A program made the translations under genes and the position numbers. The notes under the pieces were generated by a model, which worked only from the letters and a program-made list of their open reading frames with translations, did not search any database and was not told where the DNA came from. This document shows, piece by piece, positions 10,086 through 19,526 of a DNA stretch of 64,000 nt (positions within the stretch are counted from its first letter, which is position 1; each line of letters starts with the position of its first letter). This stretch comes from JADKIH01 sp031417395 (lineage in GTDB: Bacteria > Bacteroidota > Bacteroidia > AKYH767-A > 2013-40CM-41-45). The stretch spans positions 1 through 64,000 of the forward strand of contig JANOVM010000039.1 of the NCBI GenBank assembly GCA_031417395.1. The letters are read 5' to 3'.

Positions 10086-10125
10086 AAAAATCCCTCTCTG
10101 AATTTATCGGAGAGGGATTTTTTTG
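10086..10125 (+). terminator. Intrinsic terminator of the second giant adhesin gene
   Basis: The stem TCCCTCTC (10091-10098) pairs with GAGAGGGA (10110-10117) and is extended by an A/T stretch on both sides, ending in a T tract. It resembles the hairpin at 4572 and shows that the duplicated unit included the terminator. Confidence 0.85.
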
Positions 10126-10518
10126 TTTTTATTTCATAAATTATTGAAAATGATTTATTTAAATTTTAATAAATTTTTTAGAAAATTATTAAAATCGAGA
10201 ATCTGTAATGATATTGAATTTGTAATTACAGGAATAATTGGTAATCAAATATTTATAAATAATAATTGGATTGTTAATTCAATTAATTGTAATAATTTCA
10301 ACTTAATAGATAAAATATGATGCATGATTTTTCTTTAAAAATAAATAAAAAACCGCTTTTTAGCACAAATGAAACATTTCTTACACTCTACCGTTAGAAT
10401 AGTTGTGTTTCATGTTAAGTTTTAAGTTAAGTAATTTTAGTTGTTGATCAGAAAACTTCGGAGGTAAACTCCGGAGTTTTTTGTATCCGTTGATAGATGT
10501 AAAAAGGCTGTGGGTTTA
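10126..10518. other. Spacer between convergent genes; one orphan terminator-like hairpin
   Basis: The spacer is very AT-rich, with no ORF of natural composition. It contains a 7-bp inverted repeat (ATGAAAC at 10369-10375 with GTTTCAT at 10407-10413) and, downstream, a strong hairpin at 10452-10482. No other structure is apparent. Confidence 0.5.
10452..10482. terminator. Hairpin with T tract, possibly bidirectional
   Basis: AAAACTTCGGAG (10452-10463) pairs with CTCCGGAGTTTT (10469-10480), with one G-U pair and a 5-nt loop, followed by more T on the plus strand. On the minus strand it lies just past the stop of the WD40 gene and could terminate that transcript. In the plus direction no CDS precedes it since the terminator at 10086. 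Confidence 0.65.
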
Positions 10519-11427
10519 TTAAGTTTTTTCAATTTTCCAGCTAATAATACTTCTGTCATCACTTGCAGAAAGTAAATTATCTTTCATCCAGGTAATTTTA
10601 TTTACACTGTGTTTATGGCCTTCGTTTTTTTCAGCATCAATTCTATAGAGAAAATTTAAATCAGCGCTTTCCCAGATTTTCACAGTTCTATCTCTGCTTG
10701 CTGTAGCAAAAAATGATTTATCGGGAGAAAATTCAATTGAATAAATGGCATAATTATGCGCCGGAATTGATTTAATAAGCTTGAAATCGTTTGATGTCCA
10801 AAAATTTAAATGTGCATCACGGCCGGCACTTAATATTACATCCTGTTCAGGATGAAAAGAAACAGCATTGACTGAGGACGTATGAGCTATGAAAGAGTGA
10901 ATCTGCTCAAGTTTTTCTAAATGTATTATCCGTATGGTTCCATCACCGCAACCAACGGCAGCAATATTTTCAGCTTTATTGAAAGCAACAGACCGGATTT
11001 TTTCGGAGCATAAGGAGAGTGACTTTATAAAAGAAAAATCTTTTGCCGACCAGAAAGCAATTTTTCCATCGCCGCCTGTTGTTAGTATCAGATCATTCGC
11101 TAAAGAATATTGAATTGAATAAATTCCTTTTTGATGAAACAAGAAGAAGTGTATTTCTTTTTTCTCATTAAGATCAACGACATGCATTCCACCGCCGGAA
11201 ACTCCCGCAAGTAATATGTTTTTCTCGGGCAGAAATTTAAGAGAATAAATAGTGGTTCCTGTATTAACAATTCCTTTATTTTCAGAATCTTTAAGAAGCC
11301 CTCTCAAACTAATTATCTTATCGCCTCCGCCGGAAAAAAATCCTTCTTCATAAAATGGTTCAAGAGCATAAACAGGGGCCTCGTGGTTACTGAAAACGAA
11401 ATTTTTTTCAATAGATAGCATAGACAT
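10519..11427 (-). CDS. WD40 repeat protein
   Basis: 302 residues made of about seven WD40 blades with recognisable repeats: GDGKIAFW, GDGTIRII, GRDAHLNFW, SRDRTVKIW and DDRSIISW, each preceded by an SVxF-type strand. There is no signal peptide, so it is probably a cytosolic beta-propeller acting as a protein-interaction scaffold. It starts 26 bp after the stop of the radical SAM gene on the same strand, with which it may be cotranscribed. ATG at 11421 (residue 3) is an alternative start. A TATATTTG box lies on the minus strand at 11443-11450, so it may also have its own promoter. The partner is unknown. Confidence 0.85.
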   Translation of the reverse strand: MSMLSIEKNFVFSNHEAPVYALEPFYEEGFFSGGGDKIISLRGLLKDSENKGIVNTGTTIYSLKFLPEKNILLAGVSGGGMHVVDLNEKKEIHFFLFHQKGIYSIQYSLANDLILTTGGDGKIAFWSAKDFSFIKSLSLCSEKIRSVAFNKAENIAAVGCGDGTIRIIHLEKLEQIHSFIAHTSSVNAVSFHPEQDVILSAGRDAHLNFWTSNDFKLIKSIPAHNYAIYSIEFSPDKSFFATASRDRTVKIWESADLNFLYRIDAEKNEGHKHSVNKITWMKDNLLSASDDRSIISWKIEKT

Positions 11428-11442
11428 TGATTAATGAAATAT

Positions 11443-11450
11443 CAAATATA
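11443..11450 (-). promoter_or_regulatory. Possible -7 box for the WD40 gene
   Basis: TATATTTG on the minus strand fits the Bacteroidetes TAnnTTTG -7 element, 16 bp before the WD40 start codon. I find no TTG at the usual -33 distance, so this is weak. Confidence 0.25.
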
Positions 11451-11453
11451 AAT

Positions 11454-12476
11454 TTAAGACCAGACCTTTGTTCCTTCTGAGCAATTGGAACAAATGTCGT
11501 TTTCTTTTCGGCTTGTTAAGACTGATTTTCTGAATTTGTTATACGATTCGCTTTTCCATATGGAGCTGAAATTATTTTCATTCAGATTGCCCATGCTGTA
11601 TTTGGCATCCTTATCAAAACAGCAGGGAACCATTTTTCCGTCCCACGTTATTACGGATGTTTGCCACAATTTCCAGCAATGGTTAAGCAGTTTGTTTTTA
11701 AGAAAATACTCCCCGGTTATATTTTTTTTGTACCTGGAATATTTTTCTTGTGTTGGAATCAATTCATTGCCATTTCTAAAATCATAAACCTGAGCAGTCT
11801 TAAAAGCAATACTATCAACTCCAATTTCTTTTGCCAGCTTTTTTGCATCCTCAATCTGGTGTTCATTTGGATGAACCACTAAAAACTGGAAAACCACGTA
11901 AGGACGATAGGAGTTAAGCTTTTTTTTCCATGAAACGATATTTTTTGTACCCGCTAAAACTTTTTCAAGTGAGCCTCCAATGCGGTATTGACTGTAAACA
12001 TCCTGTGTCGTGCCATCGATTGAGATAATGAGTCTATCGAGTCCGCTTTCTACAGTTTTGCGTGCAGTATCGTCATCCAGATAATGTGCATTGGTAGAAG
12101 TGGCTGTATAAATCTTTCGTAAAGAAGCATACCGTATCATATCTAAAAACTCAGGATGGAGAAAAGGTTCACCTTGAAAATAAAAAATCATGTATAGCAC
12201 ATTCTTGTGGAGTTGATCTGTAACATTTCTAAAAAAGTTTTTATCGAGCATGCCGGTAGGCCTGGTAAAGGATCTTAGTCCACTGGGGCATTCCGGACAC
12301 CGCAGATTGCAGGATGTCGTCGGTTCAACAGAAATGGAAGATGGAAAGCCGAATACAAAAGGAGTGTGGGAAAGTTTAGATAAGTAATATCCACTTACAA
12401 CCTTTATCAAATTAATAATTCGCTGAACGGATAATTTGGATAATAAATTAAAAAGATCGCGCAGGTTGGTATTCAT
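11454..12476 (-). CDS. Radical SAM/SPASM domain protein
   Basis: 340 residues from the ATG at 12476; a TTG three codons upstream is less likely. The radical SAM cluster ligands are C56, C60 and C63 in SCNLRCPECPSG. A C-terminal SPASM-like region has further Cys in NHCWKLW, VPCCFD and ICSNC, for auxiliary Fe-S clusters. The GEPFLHPEF and DRLIISIDG motifs are typical of the barrel. Proteins with this layout are often SPASM peptide- or sugar-modifying enzymes; the substrate cannot be told from sequence and no precursor peptide gene is visible nearby. It is followed by the WD40 gene. A short N-terminal helix region (residues 1-45) precedes the barrel. Confidence 0.85.
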   Translation of the reverse strand: MNTNLRDLFNLLSKLSVQRIINLIKVVSGYYLSKLSHTPFVFGFPSSISVEPTTSCNLRCPECPSGLRSFTRPTGMLDKNFFRNVTDQLHKNVLYMIFYFQGEPFLHPEFLDMIRYASLRKIYTATSTNAHYLDDDTARKTVESGLDRLIISIDGTTQDVYSQYRIGGSLEKVLAGTKNIVSWKKKLNSYRPYVVFQFLVVHPNEHQIEDAKKLAKEIGVDSIAFKTAQVYDFRNGNELIPTQEKYSRYKKNITGEYFLKNKLLNHCWKLWQTSVITWDGKMVPCCFDKDAKYSMGNLNENNFSSIWKSESYNKFRKSVLTSRKENDICSNCSEGTKVWS

Positions 12477-12680
12477 TAATAACAAAGATGCAAAATTTAA
12501 TGCCGATACCGTTGGTTTTAATTAATAAGGAAATAATAATTGTATGATTGAATTTGTGAATATGAAAGATGTAATACAGTATTGGGTTATTTTTATTTTG
12601 AATGAATGTTCCATATAATAAAAAAAATCTACTCACGAATACATTAAAGCCTCTTTTTAAAGTAATTCCTTTGAAAATAA

Positions 12681-12710
12681 TTGGCAATCTCTTGTTAATA
12701 ATTTACTTTG
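12681..12710 (+). promoter_or_regulatory. Promoter of the giant PKD protein gene
   Basis: TTG at 12681-12683, a 19-bp spacer, then TTACTTTG at 12703-12710, one mismatch from TAnnTTTG. This is the spacing of the Bacteroidetes primary sigma factor. It would place the transcription start near 12717, downstream of the TTG codon at 12708, and so favours translation from GTG at 12768. Confidence 0.5.
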
Positions 12711-12767
12711 AACCAAGAAAATAAATTAACGACTTCAACTTATCTTGGATGCTTAAAAATAAAAAAA

Positions 12768-15700
12768 GTGACTCAACGTATAATTTATTTTACCTGCTTT
12801 CTTTTTGTACTGGCGATTGGCGCAAGCGCACAGGACACGTGTTCAACAGCTTCATCACTGTGTGCAAGTAGTACTTTAGCCAGAACTACAATAGCTGCAA
12901 CTACCAATGCAAGTGATCCCGTTTTAAGCTGTGGAGATGGAGTTGTTAACAATAGCGTCTGGTTTACATTGTTAGCTATTAATAATGGAAATACCACCAT
13001 TACAGTAACCGGAATTGATAACAATCCCGGTTTGGACATGGAGGTTTACACTGGATCCTGTGGTTCCCTTACCACCATCGGCCAATGTGCCAGTGGAAGC
13101 AGCGCGACTGCCGGAACTATGAGCGTTTCTTTTGCTGTTGTAGCCGGTGTAACCTATTATGTCATGGTTGATGGAAATGCAGGAAACCAGGAAGCATTCA
13201 ATATTACTGCAACAACTCCCAACGATGCAATTGTGGCAAGACCTGCTACTGATTTTGATGTAAATCCATATTCCGGTTGCATTCCATTAACAACGGTATT
13301 GGACAGCCAGACGGTTTTACATGGGGGAAATAATATTACTTTTGAATGGAAAATTGGAAGCGGAGCGTATGTTAAAGCTACAGGCTTTGATACTACAGTA
13401 ACCTTTTCTGCTGCTGCTGTAAATACTATTAATCTTCGTGTTTGTAATAAAGAGTGCGGATGTAAAATTAATAGTCAGGATGTAGTGTCTCAAAACCTGG
13501 TTCCGACAATTACCGCTGTTCCTTCAATTACTTGCGTTGGAACGCCGATTAATTTCACTTCAGCCGCTTCCGTTTTACCGACTCCTCCCTTTGTTAATCC
13601 CAATGTAATATTGTGGGAATGGGATTTTGGAGACACTGCTTCAGGAGCTTCTAATTATGCAACAGGTTCGTCGGTTTCTCACTTGTTTATTGGTCCTCCT
13701 AATACCTATAATGTCAGACTAATAGCACATGGAACGTGTGGGCCGGATACAGTATTTAAAGTTATTACAATCCTGCCAAAACCAATTGCCAATATAACGG
13801 GCCCTAGTGAATCATGTGAAGGTCAGACTCTTACCTTGGGAACGGCTCTTACCTATGCTGTTGCTCCCATTACTTATACTTGGTCAGGAGTAGGAACTTT
13901 TTCCTGTACAAATTGCGCTTCAACCAATATTACGAATTTAATACCGGGCGGACCGTATACCTATCAGGTTTCTATCATCGACGTGCATGGTTGTACTGCT
14001 GATACTACAAAGGATGTAATAATTCACCCAAGGCCATCTGTTTTTGCAGGTGGTTTTCTAACGGTATGCCGAAACGATACTGCTCAATTAAATGCTGTTC
14101 CTTCAGGCGGATATCCTCCGTATACATATAAATGGACACCTGCTTTAGGATTAAACAGTGATACCATTTACAATCCCTTTACTTTTAATACTGATAATAA
14201 AACCTATTGTATTGTCGTAAAAGATTCCAATGACTGTCCTTCTCTTTCAGATTGTATTCTTTTAACCCAATATCCTCAGCCAACAATTTCTTCTGCTAAT
14301 CCTTCCTTTTGTACAACACTGCCTAATCTTCAAAATACGTTTACCGTAAACGGACCGAATGCAGGTTCTTCATATTCCTGGAGGTTGTCGACGGATTATT
14401 CCTTAATTACAGGAGCAGCTCCCGATTCTTCAAGTATAACTGTTGACTTTCCTCCTATTATAGGTACTTATAATTTCAAGGTTATCGTAAATGATGCTTT
14501 AACCGGATGCGACGATACGGTTTCTACATCCTTTAATATTACTCCAGGGCTTAATATGGGCGTTACGGGTCCTTCTCAAATGTGTGATGGTGATACTGTA
14601 ACATTAAACGTATCAGGAGCAGTTTCCTATGTTTGGTCACCTTCTCCAGCTTATGCTCTGTCGAATCCAAATGCCTCTTCTCAAAATGTTTCACCACCAT
14701 CTACTACCGTTTTTACAATAACGGGTACTGCAGGGACTTGTACTCAAACAATAAAGGATACTCTTATAGTATATGGAAATCCTAATGCTGTTGTAAGCCC
14801 TATTCCACCTTATTGTGGTTGCGCAAATGTTACTCTAGATGGTGTCGGAAGTACCGCAGGCATGTCCTATCTGTGGACAAGCTCTTTAGGCAGTCCGATT
14901 ACTTCACCGACAAGTTTAGTTACACTGGCGAATGTGTGTGATACTGATACCATCATGTTAACGGTAACAGATTTAATTACTACCTGTGCAACCTCTGCAT
15001 CAACAGTAGTTCTTGCAACCCCACGCCCGGCGGTTCAGGCCAATGTGACGCCGCCTTTTATTTGTATTGGTGTTCCAACCTTGGTTCAACTGGATGGTAC
15101 CGGAAGTGATGTATTACCCGGTACAACTTATATATGGAGTAGTGATAATCCTGCAACGGTTTATGGTGATTCAACAGCATTGGATTCGACCGCCAATATT
15201 AATACGCCGACGGTTTTTTATCTGACTGTTATGAATACCGCCGGTTGTGATTCCATGGCTACGGATACAGTTAATGTATTTACAGAACCTGTCATTAGCT
15301 CTAATCCACCATTTGTTTGTACATCGGATATTATTCGCCAGTCAACAGTTACTATTACAGGTGCTTCTCCCGCATCTTCTTATATATGGACTATGATACC
15401 GCCTTGTGTCAATCCTGCAATTATTGCAGATTCTTCTACTTCTTCTCAATTGTTTGATTTAGCTGCCTGTGGACCTGCTGTCGATACTTTTGTTGTTTCC
15501 GTTTATGATTCTGTTACAACATGTACTACCAATCTTGTTTCAACGGTAACTGTCGTAAGCGGTGTTGTTTTATCATTATCTCCTGATACAACTTTTTGTG
15601 AAGGCGGTGTAGCAACATTAACAGTTTCCGGTGCTAATTCATTTTTATGGAGTACAGGCGATACTATTCCTACATTGGTATTTAACAACCTTACTGCTGT

Positions 15701-17792
15701 CAGTTCCCCCTATACATATACTGTTACAGGAACTATAGGAAGCTGCGTTGCAACTAAATCAGTTGTGGTTACAGTAAACCCTGTTCCAAATACCGGTCCT
15801 ATAACCGGTCAGACAACAGTTTGTGAAAACGATACATTCATTTATGTCGTTACTCCTCCAAACGGTAATTATACATGGAATATTACGGGCGGCACTATTC
15901 TCAGCGGACAGGGAACCGATAGCATTCTTGTAAATTGGAATACTAACGGCCTTGAAACAATAACAGTAATTGATACAAATGCTTTTGGCTGTGCAGGAAT
16001 ACAACAGGTAATGAATGTTGTGGTCAACCCTCTTCCTGCTGCACCGACTGTAACCGGACCCGCTGTAGTTTGTAGCGATGTTGTTGAAACCTATTTTGTA
16101 AATATTACTGCAGGTTCAACATATTATTGGTCCATATCCGGGGGGAGTTTTTTAGGTGCATCGACAGGTGCAGTTAATACGCTCCAATGGGGACCTGCCG
16201 GATCGGGAACATTAAATGTTTATGAAGTTACGGCTGCAAATTGTACAGGGCCAACATCACTTTACAATGTAACCATTAACCCGCGTCCATCTCCTGTAAC
16301 AATTATTGGTAACACATTAGTATGTGATAACATTCCTGAAATTTATACTGTTTCTGCTACTGCAGGTTCATTTTATACGTGGGATGTATTGAATAATTCT
16401 CAGGACACCCTCAATGCTGCAACCGATTCTTTACTGGTAACCTGGGGTGCAAATACTTCAGGACAAATCACCATTTTTGAAACCAACCAGTATAATTGTA
16501 ATAGTGATACTACCGGAATCTCTGTCACCATTAATCAGCATCCGCAAATATTATTGCCTGTCGATTCAGCAATAATATGTAACAATGCAACGTATCAAAT
16601 TGTTGCCAGTGCGAATACTGCCAATATCGTATGGCATCACGATGGAAATGGAAGCTTGTCGGATTCATTAATTACTTCTCCTGTCTATACCCCTTTAATT
16701 ACAGACACCGGATATGTTCATCTTTATATGGTCGCTTCAAATCCTCCTTGTCTGAATGATACTGCCCGTCTGGTTATCTATGTAGTACCATCTCCTGTAG
16801 TAACGGTTACGGGTCCCGTAGCGCCAATATGTTATGGTTCCATTGACAGTGTTCGTGCAACTGCAGGTTTAACGGATCTATACATTTGGACTCCGGGAGG
16901 AATTCCAAGTCCGATAATTGCAATTCGTCCTCTTGTTACTACAACCTATATTGTTGCTGTTACCAATACATATAATTGTACTACTTATTCTTCTATTGGA
17001 GTCAGTGTAATTCCACCGGGAATTCCTGCTGCCGGTCCTGATCAGGATGTTTGTACAGGAACACCAATTATCCTAAGCGGTTCTCAGCAGAATGCCGGAG
17101 GACTTATATGGTCAACCGACGGTGATGGAACTTTTCAACCAAACAATACTTCAACATCGGTTACCTATGAACCCGGACAACAAGATTCTACGAGTGGATC
17201 TGCAACAATTTATCTGGCCACTACAGGAGCATGTTTGAATTTAACAGATACACTGATTGTTCTAATTCGTCAGCATCCATATATTACAGCAGGAAGCGAT
17301 ACTACTTTAACCATAGGTGCAGGACCCGGCGTAATGCTGCCATTAAATCCTGTTACCATAAATGTTCAGGGTGTTATTTGGACTTCTTCAGGTAATGGAA
17401 CATTTGCCCCTTCAGACACTTCACTGAATGCAACGTATATGCCGTCGAAGGAAGATTTTAACCGCGATTCAATTGTAATTACAGTTACTACAACCGGAAC
17501 ATGTTCTGCTGCCAGCGATTATCTCGTTGTCGATTTCTCTCCTCTTATCATTCCAAATATCTTTACCCCTTATCCATCAAGCCCCGGTATTAACGATTAT
17601 TTTTCCATCAGAAATCTTACTCCAAATACAGGAGTTAAGATTTTCGACCGATGGGGTATGCTTGTATATCAAAGCGATTATTATAGAAATGACTGGGATG
17701 CTTACGGATTGAAAGCAGATGTTTATTTCTATGTTGTATCCTCTGTTGAGAAAGATTATAAAGGCTGGGTGCAAGTGCTGAGAGAAGAATAA
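12768..17792 (+). CDS. Giant PKD/Ig-like protein with type B T9SS sorting domain
   Basis: About 1674 residues from GTG at 12768. This start gives a compact signal peptide (IIYFTCFLFVLAIGASAQ) and lies downstream of the promoter; the frame stays open upstream to a TTG at 12708. After the signal peptide: a PPC-like domain (VWFTLLAINNGN, YYVMVDGNAG), a PKD domain with the WDFGD motif, then a long run of Ig/PKD-like domains marked by YxWS or YxWxxS motifs and Cys pairs. The end is a gliding-motility-associated type B sorting domain: NIFTPYPSSPGINDYF, VKIFDRWGMLVYQ, GLKADVYFYVV. Inferred role: very large surface or secreted protein exported by T9SS. It stands alone between two terminators. Confidence 0.88.
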   Translation: MTQRIIYFTCFLFVLAIGASAQDTCSTASSLCASSTLARTTIAATTNASDPVLSCGDGVVNNSVWFTLLAINNGNTTITVTGIDNNPGLDMEVYTGSCGSLTTIGQCASGSSATAGTMSVSFAVVAGVTYYVMVDGNAGNQEAFNITATTPNDAIVARPATDFDVNPYSGCIPLTTVLDSQTVLHGGNNITFEWKIGSGAYVKATGFDTTVTFSAAAVNTINLRVCNKECGCKINSQDVVSQNLVPTITAVPSITCVGTPINFTSAASVLPTPPFVNPNVILWEWDFGDTASGASNYATGSSVSHLFIGPPNTYNVRLIAHGTCGPDTVFKVITILPKPIANITGPSESCEGQTLTLGTALTYAVAPITYTWSGVGTFSCTNCASTNITNLIPGGPYTYQVSIIDVHGCTADTTKDVIIHPRPSVFAGGFLTVCRNDTAQLNAVPSGGYPPYTYKWTPALGLNSDTIYNPFTFNTDNKTYCIVVKDSNDCPSLSDCILLTQYPQPTISSANPSFCTTLPNLQNTFTVNGPNAGSSYSWRLSTDYSLITGAAPDSSSITVDFPPIIGTYNFKVIVNDALTGCDDTVSTSFNITPGLNMGVTGPSQMCDGDTVTLNVSGAVSYVWSPSPAYALSNPNASSQNVSPPSTTVFTITGTAGTCTQTIKDTLIVYGNPNAVVSPIPPYCGCANVTLDGVGSTAGMSYLWTSSLGSPITSPTSLVTLANVCDTDTIMLTVTDLITTCATSASTVVLATPRPAVQANVTPPFICIGVPTLVQLDGTGSDVLPGTTYIWSSDNPATVYGDSTALDSTANINTPTVFYLTVMNTAGCDSMATDTVNVFTEPVISSNPPFVCTSDIIRQSTVTITGASPASSYIWTMIPPCVNPAIIADSSTSSQLFDLAACGPAVDTFVVSVYDSVTTCTTNLVSTVTVVSGVVLSLSPDTTFCEGGVATLTVSGANSFLWSTGDTIPTLVFNNLTAVSSPYTYTVTGTIGSCVATKSVVVTVNPVPNTGPITGQTTVCENDTFIYVVTPPNGNYTWNITGGTILSGQGTDSILVNWNTNGLETITVIDTNAFGCAGIQQVMNVVVNPLPAAPTVTGPAVVCSDVVETYFVNITAGSTYYWSISGGSFLGASTGAVNTLQWGPAGSGTLNVYEVTAANCTGPTSLYNVTINPRPSPVTIIGNTLVCDNIPEIYTVSATAGSFYTWDVLNNSQDTLNAATDSLLVTWGANTSGQITIFETNQYNCNSDTTGISVTINQHPQILLPVDSAIICNNATYQIVASANTANIVWHHDGNGSLSDSLITSPVYTPLITDTGYVHLYMVASNPPCLNDTARLVIYVVPSPVVTVTGPVAPICYGSIDSVRATAGLTDLYIWTPGGIPSPIIAIRPLVTTTYIVAVTNTYNCTTYSSIGVSVIPPGIPAAGPDQDVCTGTPIILSGSQQNAGGLIWSTDGDGTFQPNNTSTSVTYEPGQQDSTSGSATIYLATTGACLNLTDTLIVLIRQHPYITAGSDTTLTIGAGPGVMLPLNPVTINVQGVIWTSSGNGTFAPSDTSLNATYMPSKEDFNRDSIVITVTTTGTCSAASDYLVVDFSPLIIPNIFTPYPSSPGINDYFSIRNLTPNTGVKIFDRWGMLVYQSDYYRNDWDAYGLKADVYFYVVSSVEKDYKGWVQVLREE

Positions 17793-17814
17793 TTATTTTT
17801 AAAATGATAAATTT

Positions 17815-17848
17815 AAAAACTCCGTTAGTCTGACGGAGTTTTTTTTTA
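17815..17848 (+). terminator. Intrinsic terminator after the giant PKD gene
   Basis: AAAAACTCCGT (17815-17825) pairs with ACGGAGTTTTT (17833-17843) around a 7-nt loop, followed by a run of T, 22 bases after the stop. Confidence 0.88.
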
Positions 17849-17974
17849 TCCCTCTTTTCATAAAGAACTTTTATAGAACTTATTTTTTAAATTAAACTAT
17901 AAGTTTTCAAAGAAAACACTCAAATTTTTATAAAAATGCAATTTTATTTTCTATGAAATGTCAAATTATCCAAT

Positions 17975-17982
17975 TACATTTG
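17975..17982 (+). promoter_or_regulatory. Possible -7 box before the 18021 gene
   Basis: TACATTTG fits TAnnTTTG and lies 38 bp before the start codon, giving a leader of about 30 nt. No TTG is present at the expected -33 position. Confidence 0.35.
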
Positions 17983-18020
17983 ATATAACAAATTGAATCT
18001 AACCCTCTAATTCTGATTTC

Positions 18021-19418
18021 ATGAAAAAAATCTTACTCTTATCGGGAATATTTTCCCTCTTTGCATTGCAGCTTTCTGCAACACATTTAATGGGTGGCCA
18101 GATTGTAGCCCGCCAGTTGAATGGTTTAACCTATGAAGTTACCCTGACTGCTTACCGCGATTCTGTTGGTATTCCAATGTATGCTACTGCAAATTTCCAT
18201 GTTCAGGATGTAAATTCTGCATACGATACTACGTACAATGCGTTTCATACAGGAGCGACTCAATTTATTAATCGAGTGGAATTGTATGATTATATTGATA
18301 CAATTATATTTCCTGCATCAGGACAATACAAGGTTTCCTGGGAAGATTGCTGCCGCAACGGAGCAATTCTTAACATGAGTAACCCATTAAGTGAATCAAT
18401 GTATTTTTTGACGGTAGTTACTGTTGACAATGTAATTCCAAATTCAACTCCTAATTTCCTCAATCCTCCTGTCACCCTTGCTCAGAAGTTTTCTTTGTTC
18501 CAATATAACCCACTTCCTTTTGATGTTGACGGCGACTCATTGGCCTGGCTGATGGAAACCCCATTGAGTTTTAACGGTGATACAGTAGCAGGTTATACGC
18601 TTCCACACGCAGATCCGTTAAATCCTTTCACATTAAATCCCTTGACGGGAGAACTTACCTGGATGCCTGATTCCAATGGATTCTGGGAGGTTTCTTTCAG
18701 AGTTGAAGAATACAGAGGTGGATTAAAAATTGGTGAGATCAGAAGAGATATGCAAATAATTGTTGTTGATGACACTTCTAACTGGCATTCAATTGTATTT
18801 GATAATGGCGGATGGCCTCAGGATGGTCAGGGAAATTACGCTATGAGCATGGCTCCGAATGTGCCTTTCAATCTTACCCTTAATATAACCGACTTAGATA
18901 ACGATCCCCTTGCTCTTAGTGCACAAGGTGAGCCAATGATATTATCTAATAATCCTGCTCAATGGGTTATCACTAATAATGCTCCGGGATCAGTTACAGG
19001 TATGTTCAACTGGACGCCATTACAATCGCAAGCGAGAGCGTTGCCTTATGTTTTAGCTTTCCGTGGATATGAATTTCATAATTTAAGCACATATACTACT
19101 GATCAAACACTCTTACTTTATGTGAATACAGCTAATGGTATTAAGAATGTAAATCAGGATTTTTCAGCCGGAAGATTATTCCCTAATCCGAATGCAGGAA
19201 ATTGGTTCCTTTCTTTTGAGTTGAAGAAAAGCTCCCATGTTATTATTGAAGTTATGGATGTTGTAGGACAGAAAGTTGCTTCTGTTCTCGATCAAACGAT
19301 GCCTGCCGGAACTAATCTGGTTCAAAACAGCGGACTGAAATTAGAAAGCGGTTACTATTTTGTTCAGGTAAATGTAAATGGACAAAAAGCGACTTCTTAC
19401 CCGGTAATTATAGAGTAA
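18021..19418 (+). CDS. T9SS-exported surface protein, THLMGG family
   Basis: 465 residues. Signal peptide 1-20 (LLLSGIFSLFALQLSA), then the mature start THLMGGQI, typical of a large Bacteroidetes surface-protein family. The middle contains FTLNPLTGELTWMPD and EIRRDMQIIVVDD, which align with the 40648 protein (FTLNPVTGDLIWDSP, LVRRDMQILIRD) and, more weakly, with the 61568 protein. The end is a type A T9SS sorting domain (LFPNPNAGNW ... YPVIIE). The N-terminal family has no known activity; a structural or adhesive surface role is inferred. It is monocistronic, between a terminator upstream and one downstream. Confidence 0.85.
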   Translation: MKKILLLSGIFSLFALQLSATHLMGGQIVARQLNGLTYEVTLTAYRDSVGIPMYATANFHVQDVNSAYDTTYNAFHTGATQFINRVELYDYIDTIIFPASGQYKVSWEDCCRNGAILNMSNPLSESMYFLTVVTVDNVIPNSTPNFLNPPVTLAQKFSLFQYNPLPFDVDGDSLAWLMETPLSFNGDTVAGYTLPHADPLNPFTLNPLTGELTWMPDSNGFWEVSFRVEEYRGGLKIGEIRRDMQIIVVDDTSNWHSIVFDNGGWPQDGQGNYAMSMAPNVPFNLTLNITDLDNDPLALSAQGEPMILSNNPAQWVITNNAPGSVTGMFNWTPLQSQARALPYVLAFRGYEFHNLSTYTTDQTLLLYVNTANGIKNVNQDFSAGRLFPNPNAGNWFLSFELKKSSHVIIEVMDVVGQKVASVLDQTMPAGTNLVQNSGLKLESGYYFVQVNVNGQKATSYPVIIE

Positions 19419-19435
19419 AGAATTTATAATAATAG

Positions 19436-19496
19436 CTCCGCAATCTTTGCCTGAAGTGAAATATTTCACAACGGAAATGAGGTTGCGGAGTTTTTT
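19436..19496 (+). terminator. Branched terminator hairpin after the 18021 gene
   Basis: CTCCGCAA (19436-19443) pairs with TTGCGGAG (19483-19490), followed by six T. An inner inverted repeat, TGAAATATTTCA, sits in the loop. It lies between convergent genes. Confidence 0.75.
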
Positions 19497-19526
19497 ATGC
19501 TTTATGTTTTGGGATATACTTTGTAT

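Noticed and set aside
10123..10320. 65-codon plus-strand ORF
   Set aside because: It is made almost only of N, I, F, K and L from AT-rich DNA and begins inside the terminator of the adhesin gene.
12448..12687. 79-codon minus-strand ORF upstream of the radical SAM gene
   Set aside because: It overlaps the N-terminus of the radical SAM gene in another frame, is AT-driven in composition and has no recognisable motif.
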